A DNA stretch of 64,000 bases from Mucilaginibacter sp. PAMB04168 (GTDB taxonomy: Bacteria; Bacteroidota; Bacteroidia; Sphingobacteriales; Sphingobacteriaceae): assembly GCF_039634365.2 (NCBI RefSeq), contig NZ_CP155079.2:1240001-1304000 (forward strand), in the 5' to 3' direction. The notes under the pieces are model-generated. The model worked only from the letters and a program-made list of their open reading frames with translations, made no database searches and was not told the origin of the DNA. Positions 51,151 through 59,331 of this stretch are shown in pieces (position 1 is the first letter of the stretch; the number at the start of each line of letters is the position of its first letter). The translations under genes and the position numbers were made by a program.

Positions 51151-52743
51151 ATGGCAACAGCGGCACAACCTGCAAACTCATTAGTTGAATATGGAGCCAG
51201 GCGCGTTATCATTACCGTTACCGCGGTATTTTGCGCGCTGCTCGAGATTATAGACACCACTATTGTGAACGTAGCGCTTAACGATATGCGCGGCAATTTG
51301 GGTGCTACTTTAAACGAAATAAGCTGGGTGATTACCGCCTACTCGCTGGCCAACGTAATCATCGTACCCATGACCAGTTGGCTATCACAGCAGTTTGGCC
51401 GGCGCAACTACTTTGCTGCATCGGTTATACTTTTTACAGTATGCTCATTTTTGTGTGGTAACGCCACTAATATTTGGGAGCTAGTATTGTTTAGATTTTT
51501 GCAGGGCATAGGCGGCGGTGCACTGCTGGTAACATCGCAAACCATCATAACCGAGAGCTGGCCAGTTGAAAAGCGGGCGATGGCACAAGCCATTTACACA
51601 CTAGGGGTTATAGTTGGCCCCACACTTGGCCCGCCGCTGGGTGGTTACATAGTTGATAATTTTTCATGGCCATTTATATTCTACATAAACATCCCGGTTG
51701 GTATAATTGCCGCTATACTTACCCTGCAGTATGTGCGTAGCCCAAAGTATGATGAAAAGAGGCCGGCCAGTGAGGTAGACTGGTGGGGCATAGGCCTGCT
51801 TACAGTAGGTATTTCTTCATTACAATATGTTTTAGAAAAAGGCCAGGAGGAAGATTGGTATAGTAGCGAGGCAATAACTATTTTAACGGTAACAGCAGTA
51901 TTTGGTATTTTACTGTTTATATGGCGTGAGTTGAGCTATAAGTACCCAATAGTAGAGCTGCGGGTTTTAAAAGATAACAACCTCCGGATAGGTGTTATAC
52001 TCTCATTTGTTATGGGTTTCGGTTTGTTCGGGTCCACCTTTATTATTCCCTTGTATACGCAATCCTTGTTAGGGTGGACAGCCCAGCAATCAGGTATGCT
52101 GCAATTGCCAAGTACTTTGTTTGTGGCATTTATGATGCCGGTTGTAGCACAATTAATTCAGCGTGGAGTGCCTCAAAAATATCTGATTGCTATAGGTATG
52201 GCAATCTTTTTTATCTACAGCTATATGTCATACCTCATCATCACGCCATATACCAGCAGTGCCGATTTTTTTTGGCCACTTATTGTACGTGGTTTTGGGC
52301 TGGGCTTGTTATCGGTGCCGGTGAGTACTATGTCTTTATCCACGTTAAAGGGTAAAGAAATAGGGCAAGGGGCTGCGTTTTCGGGCATGATGCGCCAATT
52401 GGGCGGCTCATTTGGAGTGGCCGTTATCTCTACTTTTGTATCGCGGCAAACGCAGGTTCATCGTAGTAGTTTAATAAGTCACCTTGGCGTGAATAGCCTT
52501 GATGTGCAGCAGCGGTTATCGCAAATGGCCGGCGGTTTCAGAACTAGAGGTGCAGATAGCATTACAGCGCACCGAATGGCATTAACAGCTATGGACGGCT
52601 CGGTAAACAAGCAAGCAACCTTACTATCTTACATGGACGTTTTTTTATGGGTGGGCATAATGTTCCTGGTTTTTGTGCCTGTTGTACTGCTTTTTGTTAA
52701 AACGGCCAAAAGTAAAGTAAGCCTGGCCGACGCAGCCCACTAA
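51151..52743 (+). CDS. MFS multidrug exporter, DHA2 (EmrB/QacA) family
   Basis: Proton-driven drug efflux protein, 530 residues, fourteen predicted helices. Family motifs include LEIIDTTIVNVALNDM in helix 1, SWLSQQFGRRNYF (motif A), LVLFRFLQGIGGGAL, and the helix-5 antiporter motif GVIVGPTLGPPLGGYI. The gene normally pairs with an EmrA-type adaptor, which is absent here. A MarR-family gene follows after 33 bases, very probably its regulator. Confidence 0.93.
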   Translation: MATAAQPANSLVEYGARRVIITVTAVFCALLEIIDTTIVNVALNDMRGNLGATLNEISWVITAYSLANVIIVPMTSWLSQQFGRRNYFAASVILFTVCSFLCGNATNIWELVLFRFLQGIGGGALLVTSQTIITESWPVEKRAMAQAIYTLGVIVGPTLGPPLGGYIVDNFSWPFIFYINIPVGIIAAILTLQYVRSPKYDEKRPASEVDWWGIGLLTVGISSLQYVLEKGQEEDWYSSEAITILTVTAVFGILLFIWRELSYKYPIVELRVLKDNNLRIGVILSFVMGFGLFGSTFIIPLYTQSLLGWTAQQSGMLQLPSTLFVAFMMPVVAQLIQRGVPQKYLIAIGMAIFFIYSYMSYLIITPYTSSADFFWPLIVRGFGLGLLSVPVSTMSLSTLKGKEIGQGAAFSGMMRQLGGSFGVAVISTFVSRQTQVHRSSLISHLGVNSLDVQQRLSQMAGGFRTRGADSITAHRMALTAMDGSVNKQATLLSYMDVFLWVGIMFLVFVPVVLLFVKTAKSKVSLADAAH

Positions 52744-52776
52744 GCAATTGGCTTATTATATTAGATTTGCTACATC

Positions 52777-53238
52777 ATGGTAACAGCAGCTGAGACTAGC
52801 AGAAAAACAGAATTAACATTTGAACTTGGACGTGCTATGCACGAGCTGAGAAACTATATTCGCCAGCATATACAGCTCAAAATAAAGGAGAATAATATAA
52901 GCATCACTTTTGAGATGCTTGAGGTAATGTCGGTGCTTTGGAAAAAGGACGGTATTAACCAGCAGGAGTTAGCCGATGTAACCTTAAGAGATAAATCGAG
53001 CATGACCTATTTGATTGATAATTTGGTTAAGCGCCAAATGGTTAAACGGATGGAAGACGAAAATGATCGTCGTAACAAGTTGATTTATTTAACCGAGCAA
53101 GGCAACGCTTTAAAGGAACAGTTACACCCATGGGTGGCCGAAGTTTATGAAAAGGCTACGCTAGCCATTGATGTAGAAGCTTTACAACAAAGTGTTGTTC
53201 TGTTAAATCAAATGATCGGTAATTTAAAAACCGATTAG
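52777..53238 (+). CDS. MarR-family transcriptional regulator of the exporter
   Basis: A 153-residue winged-helix regulator. Recognition region: MSVLWKKDGINQQELADVTLRDKSSMTYLIDNLVKRQMVKRM and wing EDENDRRNKLIYLTEQG. It follows the DHA2 exporter by 33 bases on the same strand, the classical layout of an autoregulated efflux operon. It has little similarity to the other MarR protein at 24.8 kb beyond the fold. Confidence 0.92.
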   Translation: MVTAAETSRKTELTFELGRAMHELRNYIRQHIQLKIKENNISITFEMLEVMSVLWKKDGINQQELADVTLRDKSSMTYLIDNLVKRQMVKRMEDENDRRNKLIYLTEQGNALKEQLHPWVAEVYEKATLAIDVEALQQSVVLLNQMIGNLKTD

Positions 53239-53338
53239 TTTGTAAGCTCAACGCATCCGTAATACATGAAGATGTTAAAAGCATACTTATATTAACTGTA
53301 AGCAACAGGCTGTTTAAGACAAAACCTTATAAAATAAA

Positions 53339-53361
53339 GAAGCCGCTCTCGCAGCGGCTTC
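53339..53361 (-). terminator. Terminator of the NTF2-like protein gene
   Basis: GAAGCCGCT (53339-53347) and AGCGGCTTC (53353-53361) with loop CTCGC; on the minus strand it is followed by a U-rich stretch. It also ends the convergent exporter operon region. Confidence 0.85.
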
Positions 53362-53402
53362 TTCATGATTAACTAAAACTATTAGCGATAAAAACTAATT
53401 TC

Positions 53403-53831
53403 TTATTTGAATACTGAGTACACGTTGGTAATTTTCCAGCCATCACCGGTGTTGGCCATGGTTACATAATTAGTACGGGTAAAGTTTTCATATTTCATGT
53501 CTACTTTTACAACGCTCATGTCAGCATTGGTTTCTACTTCAGTAGTGGTGGTGGTACAGGCTTGTTGGATATCTTTGTTCTGATCGGCAAATTTAAGCAT
53601 GTCGGCTTTGTCAAAACTTACTACTTGTTTGCCGCGCAGCGTGCTGAATTTTGCAGTTTGGTCAATTACGTCTTTTAAGCCAGCGTTTTTTCCTTGAGTC
53701 ATGGCATTAACGTAAGTAGTAATGGCGTGGTTTTTTGTAAGTTTTGCAGCTACTGGTTCGTCAGCTTTTACTACGCTGGTAACTACTAATAAGGCTAAGC
53801 CTAATACAATTGTTTTTAAGGTGGTTTTCAT
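53403..53831 (-). CDS. Secreted NTF2-like protein of unknown function
   Basis: A 142-residue exported protein with signal peptide 1-23 (cut near VKADE). The mature part has ITTYVNAMTQGKNAGLKDVIDQTAKFSTLRGKQVVSFDKADMLKFA and then strands DMSVVKVDMKYENFTRTNYVTMANTGDGWKITNVYSVF: the helix-then-curved-sheet order and closing GWKI-NVY are the NTF2/DUF4440-like pattern (nuclear transport factor 2 fold). No catalytic residues are evident. Single gene. Confidence 0.78.
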   Translation of the reverse strand: MKTTLKTIVLGLALLVVTSVVKADEPVAAKLTKNHAITTYVNAMTQGKNAGLKDVIDQTAKFSTLRGKQVVSFDKADMLKFADQNKDIQQACTTTTTEVETNADMSVVKVDMKYENFTRTNYVTMANTGDGWKITNVYSVFK

Positions 53832-53999
53832 ATCTTTATGTTTTAATGTGTTTTATAAATTTGTTTTATATCCATAAGACACACCCAGTTACCGAAACGT
53901 TACAACTATTTTTATTATAATTGAAGATTTAACAACTCTTTAACATTTATCCCTTCAAAGTGAAGTTATAGTAAACACTAATGCGCTTTAAGTAATAAT

Positions 54000-54512
54000 A
54001 TGGTAATCTTTACTGCTATAATTTTAAAATTTGATGATCAGGGCGAAAAAACCGGATGGACTTATATCGATGTACCTGCAGATATTGCGCAACAAATTAA
54101 GCCCGACAACAAAAAATCTTTCAGAGTGCGCGGGCAGCTCGATAGTTTCCCTATTGCTGGTGTAGCACTCATGCCCATGGGAAACGGCAACTTTATACTC
54201 ACCTTAAACGCCGGTATGCGTAAAGGTATTCGTAAAAGCAAAGGGGCAATGCTGCAAGTACGCCTCGAGGAGGATGTTGATTTTAAACTAATAGTACCGG
54301 AGGATTTGCAAGAGTGCCTGGCCGATGATCCGGATGCGCTGGCTTATTTTAACAGCCTGCTTGAATCACACCGGCGCTATTTTGTGAACTGGTTAAACAG
54401 CGCCAAAACCGAACCTACCCGCACCAAACGCATCATACAAATATGTAACGCCATGGCTAACCATATGGATTATATGCAAATGATAAGAGCAGGGCGAAAA
54501 GAAATTTATTGA
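54000..54512 (+). CDS. DUF1905/YdeI-OmdA-type protein
   Basis: A 170-residue cytosolic protein. N-terminal DUF1905 barrel (TGWTYIDVPADIAQQI, FRVRGQLDSFPIAGVALMPMGNGNFILTLNAGMRKGIRKSKG) is followed by the YdeI/OmdA helical part (LQECLADDPDALAYFNSLLESHRRYFVNWLNSAKTEPTRTKRI). Proteins of this type are annotated as bacteriocin-protection or OmpD-associated, with unclear function. It overlaps the convergent neighbour by 7 bases. Confidence 0.88.
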   Translation: MVIFTAIILKFDDQGEKTGWTYIDVPADIAQQIKPDNKKSFRVRGQLDSFPIAGVALMPMGNGNFILTLNAGMRKGIRKSKGAMLQVRLEEDVDFKLIVPEDLQECLADDPDALAYFNSLLESHRRYFVNWLNSAKTEPTRTKRIIQICNAMANHMDYMQMIRAGRKEIY

Positions 54513-55042
54513 TTGTGTTTTAACCGGTAACGGCGGGTATAATCATACAAAGTGGTAATCTTACCGGCACTAAAAAGTGCATCATTTACAATGTCTACAG
54601 AGTCTGGCTGGCCTTTGGCAGTAATCCAGGTTTGGGTGTAACGTAGTGTTACCCGTTGCTGCTGCCCATCTTTACTAACTACAGACTCCCAGTCTTTTAT
54701 TTTAAACCTAAGGTTTTTATGTAGTTGGGCATTTGCTTTAATCAGATACATAAATTCGCTGCTGGGGCCTTTATACATACCACCATCGTAAAAAACGGCT
54801 AAATTTTCGGCAATGAATCGTTTTAACGATGCGGTGTCACCGCTTTCATAAGCTTTAAGCGCTTTTAAGGCAATTAAAATATTTTGTTTATTTACGTTTA
54901 TACGCCATTGGTCTGATTGTTTAATTTGATAGGCATAGTTAACGGTGTCGTTTAAATAAACGGCTTGATTTTTAGCAACAGGCGCCTGGCAGGAAAGCAA
55001 TAGCAATACCGCCGCCCCTAATAAAAGGCATGGCTTAGTCAT
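54506..55042 (-). CDS. Putative lipoprotein with NTF2-like fold
   Basis: A 178-residue protein from ATG 55042 with lipobox LLLSC (Cys18). The domain reads ILIALKALKAYESGDTASLKRFIAENLAVFYDGGMYKGPSSEFMYLIK, then VVSKDGQQQRVTLRYTQTWITAKGQPDSVDIVNDALFSAGKITTLYDY: SnoaL/NTF2-like order. Function unknown. The longer frame begins at 55084 with a second, less natural leader. parC is divergent. Confidence 0.75.
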   Translation of the reverse strand: MTKPCLLLGAAVLLLLSCQAPVAKNQAVYLNDTVNYAYQIKQSDQWRINVNKQNILIALKALKAYESGDTASLKRFIAENLAVFYDGGMYKGPSSEFMYLIKANAQLHKNLRFKIKDWESVVSKDGQQQRVTLRYTQTWITAKGQPDSVDIVNDALFSAGKITTLYDYTRRYRLKHNQ

Positions 55043-55190
55043 CAAATAATTGGTTAGTACAATTAAAACACCCTTTATGGGCATAGGTTTACAACAGACT
55101 GTAAATCAATGAAAAATTTGGCAAAATAAATAATATATTCATCCCCCAAAGCATATTAATGTTAGCCGATATATAGGTAATTTGCCTCGT

Positions 55191-55204
55191 TTTTAGTATA
55201 TTTG
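55191..55204 (+). promoter_or_regulatory. parC promoter-proximal sequence shared with parE
   Basis: TTTTAGTATATTTG, identical to 48409-48422 before parE; contains TATATTTG (55197-55204) matching TAnnTTTG. TTTGCC lies 12 bases upstream. Leader to the ATG at 55277 about 70 bases. Confidence 0.6.
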
Positions 55205-55276
55205 GCTAATATTTTTAGCAATTGATTAACCCGGATAATGTTTAAAAAGATCAATCCGTCTTTTTAAGTTTTTAAT

Positions 55277-57949
55277 ATGTCAGATAATTTAGATTCTAAC
55301 GAAAAGCTTCATAATATCATTCCGCTGGATGGCTTGTACGAGAACTGGTTTCTTGACTATGCTTCTTACGTTATATTAGATCGTGCTGTTCCGCATATAT
55401 ATGATGGTTTAAAGCCAGTACAACGCCGTATACTGCACTCGCTCAAAGAAATGGATGACGGGCGCTTCAATAAAGCAGCAAACGTAATTGGTAACACCAT
55501 GAAGTATCACCCTCACGGTGATGCTTCTATTGGCGACGCTATGGTACAATTAGGCCAAAAAAATCTGCTTATTGATTGCCAGGGTAACTGGGGCCATCCC
55601 ATTACCGGCGATTCGGCTGCTGCCCCGCGTTACATTGAGGCGCGGCTTTCCAAGTTTGCGCTCGATGTTGTTTTTAACCCCGATACTACCCAGTGGCAGG
55701 CCAGTTATGACGGCCGTAACCGCGAGCCTATTACACTGCCGGTGAAATTTCCGCTATTGCTGGCACAAGGGGCAGATGGTATTGCCGTAGGTTTGGCTAC
55801 CAAAATTTTACCGCACAACTTTGTTGAGCTGATTGACGCGGCTATTGAGGTACTAAACGGCAACCGCCCTAACCTGTTACCCGATTTCCCGACTGGTGGT
55901 ATGGCCGATGCCTCCAATTACAACGAAGGGCAACGCGGTGGCAAAGTGCGCATACGCGCCAAAATAATGGAGCGTGATAAAAAGACGCTGGTTATTACCG
56001 AAATTCCGTTCAGTACCAATACCGGCGGATTGATCGATAGTATCATCAGCGCTAATGAAAAAGGTAAGATCAAGATCAAAAAGATTGAAGACAATACTAC
56101 CTGGGACCCGGAGATTATCATTCACCTTGCACCAGGCATATCGCCCGATGTTACTATCGATGCCTTGTACGCTTTTACTGATTGCGAAGTATCCATATCG
56201 CCCAATACCTGCGTAATTTTTGACGATAAGCCGCACTTTATGAGTGTGAATGATGTGCTTATTCAAAGTGCCAACCATACACGCGAGTTGCTTAAAATGG
56301 AGCTGGAGATACGCTTGCAGGAACTGAAAGAAAAAATATTCTTCAGTTCGCTGCTCAAGATCTTCATTCAGGAAGGCATGTACAAGCACCCCGACTATGA
56401 AACATCCGGAAACTTTGATGTAGTAGTAGAGGTTTTGAACCGTTTGTTTGAGCCGTTCTTTCCGCAGTTTTACCGCACCATTTTACCAGAAGATTATAAG
56501 CGGCTTATTGATAAGCCGATGAGCAGCATTACCCGCTTTGACGTAAAGAAAGCCGATGAGCAGATGAAGGCGCTCGAGAATGAGATCAAAGAGGTAAAGC
56601 ATCATCTGAAGCATTTAACTGATTATGCCATTGCCTGGTTTACCAAGCTTAAAGAAAAATATGGTAAAGACCGTGGCCGTAGAACCGAACTACGGACTTT
56701 TGACCGGGTAGAAGCCGCACAGGTAGCGCTGGCAAATGTTAAGCTCTACGTAAACCGCGAAGATGGCTTTGTTGGTGCCGGACTGAAAAAGGACGAGTAT
56801 GTATGCGATTGCTCAGATATAGATGAGATCATTGTATTCCGGTCAGACGGCAGGTGCATCATTACCAAGGTACAGGATAAAGTTTTTGTGGGTAAAGATA
56901 TTATTCACGTTGCCGTATTTAAAAAGAACGATGAGCGTACCGTATATAACATGATTTATAAGGATGGCGAATCAGGTACTACGTTCATCAAGCGTTTCTC
57001 GGTAGTAGGTGTGACTCGCGATAAGGAGTATGATTTAACCAAGGGTACAAAAGGAACAAAAGTGTTATACTTCTCAGCCAATCCTAATGGGGAGGCTGAG
57101 GTGGTGAACATACAGCTTAAGCCGCACTCTAAGCTTAAAAAGCTACAGTTCGACGAAGACTTTGCTGCTATAGCAATTAAAGGCCGTAGTTCTATAGGCA
57201 ACCAGGTTACCAAATATCCGGTTAAAAAGATTCTGTTAAAGAGCAAAGGTGTGTCTACACTGGCCGGGCGCAAAATTTGGTATGATGATATACTGAAACG
57301 CCTGAATGTTGATGGCCGGGGCCGTTACCTGGGTGAGTTTGACGGTGAAGATAAAATACTCACTATACTGAGCAACGGCGTGTACGAATTAACCAGCTTT
57401 GATCTGAATAACCACTTTGATGACAAAATGCAGATTATCGAAAAGTACGATCCTGAAAAGGTATACTCGGTAGTGCACTATGACGGTAAATCCAAAAATT
57501 ACCTGGTTAAGCGTTTTATATTCGAAAATACGGTTATTGGTAAGCAAGGCAGCTTCATTAGTGAAGAAAATGGCTCAAAGCTCATCCTTATATCAGGCGC
57601 GGCGCAGCCGGTGGTTAAGGTAGAGCAGTTAAAAGGTAAAGCACAGGTGCTTGAGCTGGTAGAATTAAATCTTACTGATTTGATTGATGTAAAAGGCATG
57701 AAAGCTATGGGTAACCGTCTTTCGGCGCACGTGGTGCAAACCGTACAGCTGATAGCCGAGCATGACGACGCCGAAGATGTGCCCGACCCTTCACCCGCAT
57801 CAGTAGCCGACACCCAGGTGCTGGCAGATGTTACGCAGGAAAAGGAGGAGCCGGATACTAATCCTGAAACTGCTGCCAAGATCATAGGCTTAGAAATTAC
57901 TAATCCAGATGATATAGATTTAAGTAAAGGACAATTAGGATTGTTCTAA
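55277..57949 (+). CDS. parC: DNA topoisomerase IV subunit A
   Basis: DNA-cleaving subunit of topoisomerase IV, 890 residues. Catalytic Tyr119 is in AAPRYIEARLS; the quinolone-determining region reads HPHGDASIGDAM, with Ala83 where E. coli ParC has Ser80 and Asp87 at its Glu84. FPLLLAQGADGIAVGLATKILPHN and the coiled coil around 390-430 are as in family members. The C-terminal part forms the beta-pinwheel-like region and ends in an acidic, Pro-rich tail. Ala at position 83 is, from memory, usual in Bacteroidota. Confidence 0.94.
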   Translation: MSDNLDSNEKLHNIIPLDGLYENWFLDYASYVILDRAVPHIYDGLKPVQRRILHSLKEMDDGRFNKAANVIGNTMKYHPHGDASIGDAMVQLGQKNLLIDCQGNWGHPITGDSAAAPRYIEARLSKFALDVVFNPDTTQWQASYDGRNREPITLPVKFPLLLAQGADGIAVGLATKILPHNFVELIDAAIEVLNGNRPNLLPDFPTGGMADASNYNEGQRGGKVRIRAKIMERDKKTLVITEIPFSTNTGGLIDSIISANEKGKIKIKKIEDNTTWDPEIIIHLAPGISPDVTIDALYAFTDCEVSISPNTCVIFDDKPHFMSVNDVLIQSANHTRELLKMELEIRLQELKEKIFFSSLLKIFIQEGMYKHPDYETSGNFDVVVEVLNRLFEPFFPQFYRTILPEDYKRLIDKPMSSITRFDVKKADEQMKALENEIKEVKHHLKHLTDYAIAWFTKLKEKYGKDRGRRTELRTFDRVEAAQVALANVKLYVNREDGFVGAGLKKDEYVCDCSDIDEIIVFRSDGRCIITKVQDKVFVGKDIIHVAVFKKNDERTVYNMIYKDGESGTTFIKRFSVVGVTRDKEYDLTKGTKGTKVLYFSANPNGEAEVVNIQLKPHSKLKKLQFDEDFAAIAIKGRSSIGNQVTKYPVKKILLKSKGVSTLAGRKIWYDDILKRLNVDGRGRYLGEFDGEDKILTILSNGVYELTSFDLNNHFDDKMQIIEKYDPEKVYSVVHYDGKSKNYLVKRFIFENTVIGKQGSFISEENGSKLILISGAAQPVVKVEQLKGKAQVLELVELNLTDLIDVKGMKAMGNRLSAHVVQTVQLIAEHDDAEDVPDPSPASVADTQVLADVTQEKEEPDTNPETAAKIIGLEITNPDDIDLSKGQLGLF

Positions 57950-57950
57950 A

Positions 57951-57987
57951 ACAAAAAAGAGGGACCGTAAAGTCCCTCTTTTTGTTT
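57951..57987. terminator. Bidirectional terminator between parC and the convergent small gene
   Basis: GAGGGAC/GTCCCTC core (57959-57965 with 57972-57978) extended by complementary A and T runs; acts for both genes. Confidence 0.9.
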
Positions 57988-58003
57988 ATGCGATTGGAGC
58001 CGA

Positions 58004-58342
58004 TTACAGGATCAGGATCAACACTAAAATGATGATAATTATAGCACCAACTGAAAGATAGATACCACCACCGGTTGCAGCAGCGTTAGCTTCTTTTTTC
58101 AGGTCTTTTAACTCAGCTCTTAAAGCTTTGCGCTCTACTTTGCTTAATTGAGATTTGTCCATTGAGCGGATTTCGTCTACACGCGCTTTAATTTCCTCTA
58201 CGCGGGCATTTCTTTCTTCAACGGTTTTGGTGGCATAATACTCTTTGTAGTTAACGCCATTGTCGTTAGTTGCAGCTTGAGATGTAAAAGCAACAAAGCT
58301 TAACATCAAAACGGTCATTAGTAAATAAATTTTCTTTTTCAT
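58004..58342 (-). CDS. Small exported coiled-coil membrane protein
   Basis: A 112-residue protein from ATG 58342 (MKKKIYLLMTV...). A cleavable-looking signal (to about 23, SQA) is followed by a charged helix (EERNARVEEIKARVDEIRSMDKSQLSKVERKALRAELKDLKKEA) and a very hydrophobic C-terminal helix (YLSVGAIIIIILVLILIL). Similar small proteins are frequent in Sphingobacteriaceae in my memory; none has a function I know. The open frame starts ten codons earlier at 58372. Confidence 0.78.
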   Translation of the reverse strand: MKKKIYLLMTVLMLSFVAFTSQAATNDNGVNYKEYYATKTVEERNARVEEIKARVDEIRSMDKSQLSKVERKALRAELKDLKKEANAAATGGGIYLSVGAIIIIILVLILIL

Positions 58343-58427
58343 GTGATTGTAGATTAATTGTACTGATTGCAAAACTGCTTTACGGAGTATAAAGTTTTAA
58401 AAAAGTTCAACTAATATTATTTTCATG

Positions 58428-59294
58428 TTAAATACTAATATAATATGGGGCTTCAAACACATGCCCTTTGTCCAGCTTTTGGATGGCTGGCTTGTGGCTA
58501 ATATCAACCGGTTCTCCTACCGCATCAGCGTAACCCAACCATGGTTCTATACATACAAAATCTGCCCCGGGCTTAGCCCATATGCCTAAATGCTTATAGT
58601 ATGGAAACTCCACAGACAGGGTCTCGTTATGAAGTGTCGATTTGATAGTAATCAGTTTTGATTTAATATCTTTAAAAACCAAGGCATCGTCTTTGAACAG
58701 GTCGCGCGTTAAGTGCAGCTTATTGCCGTCCAATTCAATTGGCCTTGTTTCACCTGTAAAGAAGCCGTCGGCCGATAATAGGTGACTTTCCAGTTTTTCC
58801 GTAGATTCAAACTCCAGGTGATAATCTTCGTACCGGCCCTTGCCCTTAAAAGGAACATTAAATGCCGGGTGCCCACCCACCGAGAAGTAGATCGTTTTCG
58901 TATCCTGATTAATTACTTTGTAAGTAACACGAAGCGCATTCTCGATAAGCGTATATAATACCTGAAAAGAAAAGTGATAGGGATATACATCCAGGGTATC
59001 ATGGTTGGAAGTCAAGTCGAGCACTGCATGTTCATGGTCAGCCTCGGCCACCGTAAATTCTGATTGACGGGCAAAGCCATGCCGGGGTAAAGTATAACTA
59101 TTACCGTCTACATGTAATTGGTTGTTCACCAATCCACCCACCACCGGGAAAAGGTTAGGGGCATGCCATGGCCAAATATCTGCGTTGGCTTGCCACATAT
59201 GTTCGGTTTGGGTAGCTTTGTTATACAGTGAGGCCAACTGTGCACCTTTAGTGGTAATAGATACCTTAAGATACTCATTCTCGATAGTAATCAT
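58428..59294 (-). CDS. Aldose 1-epimerase family protein (galactose mutarotase-like)
   Basis: A 288-residue sugar-phosphate or aldose epimerase-fold enzyme. Beta-supersandwich signatures include AQLASLYNKATQTEHMWQAN, WPWHAPNLFPVVG, LPRHGFARQSEF and the catalytic-type SVGGHPAFNVPF and FVCIEPWLG. These match the LacX/YeaD-like branch rather than classical GalM. Substrate unknown. It lies 37 bases behind the phosphoesterase gene on the same strand. Confidence 0.9.
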   Translation of the reverse strand: MITIENEYLKVSITTKGAQLASLYNKATQTEHMWQANADIWPWHAPNLFPVVGGLVNNQLHVDGNSYTLPRHGFARQSEFTVAEADHEHAVLDLTSNHDTLDVYPYHFSFQVLYTLIENALRVTYKVINQDTKTIYFSVGGHPAFNVPFKGKGRYEDYHLEFESTEKLESHLLSADGFFTGETRPIELDGNKLHLTRDLFKDDALVFKDIKSKLITIKSTLHNETLSVEFPYYKHLGIWAKPGADFVCIEPWLGYADAVGEPVDISHKPAIQKLDKGHVFEAPYYISI

Positions 59295-59331
59295 AGACTT
59301 GGTATTATGTAGATAATGCTAAATTAGTAAT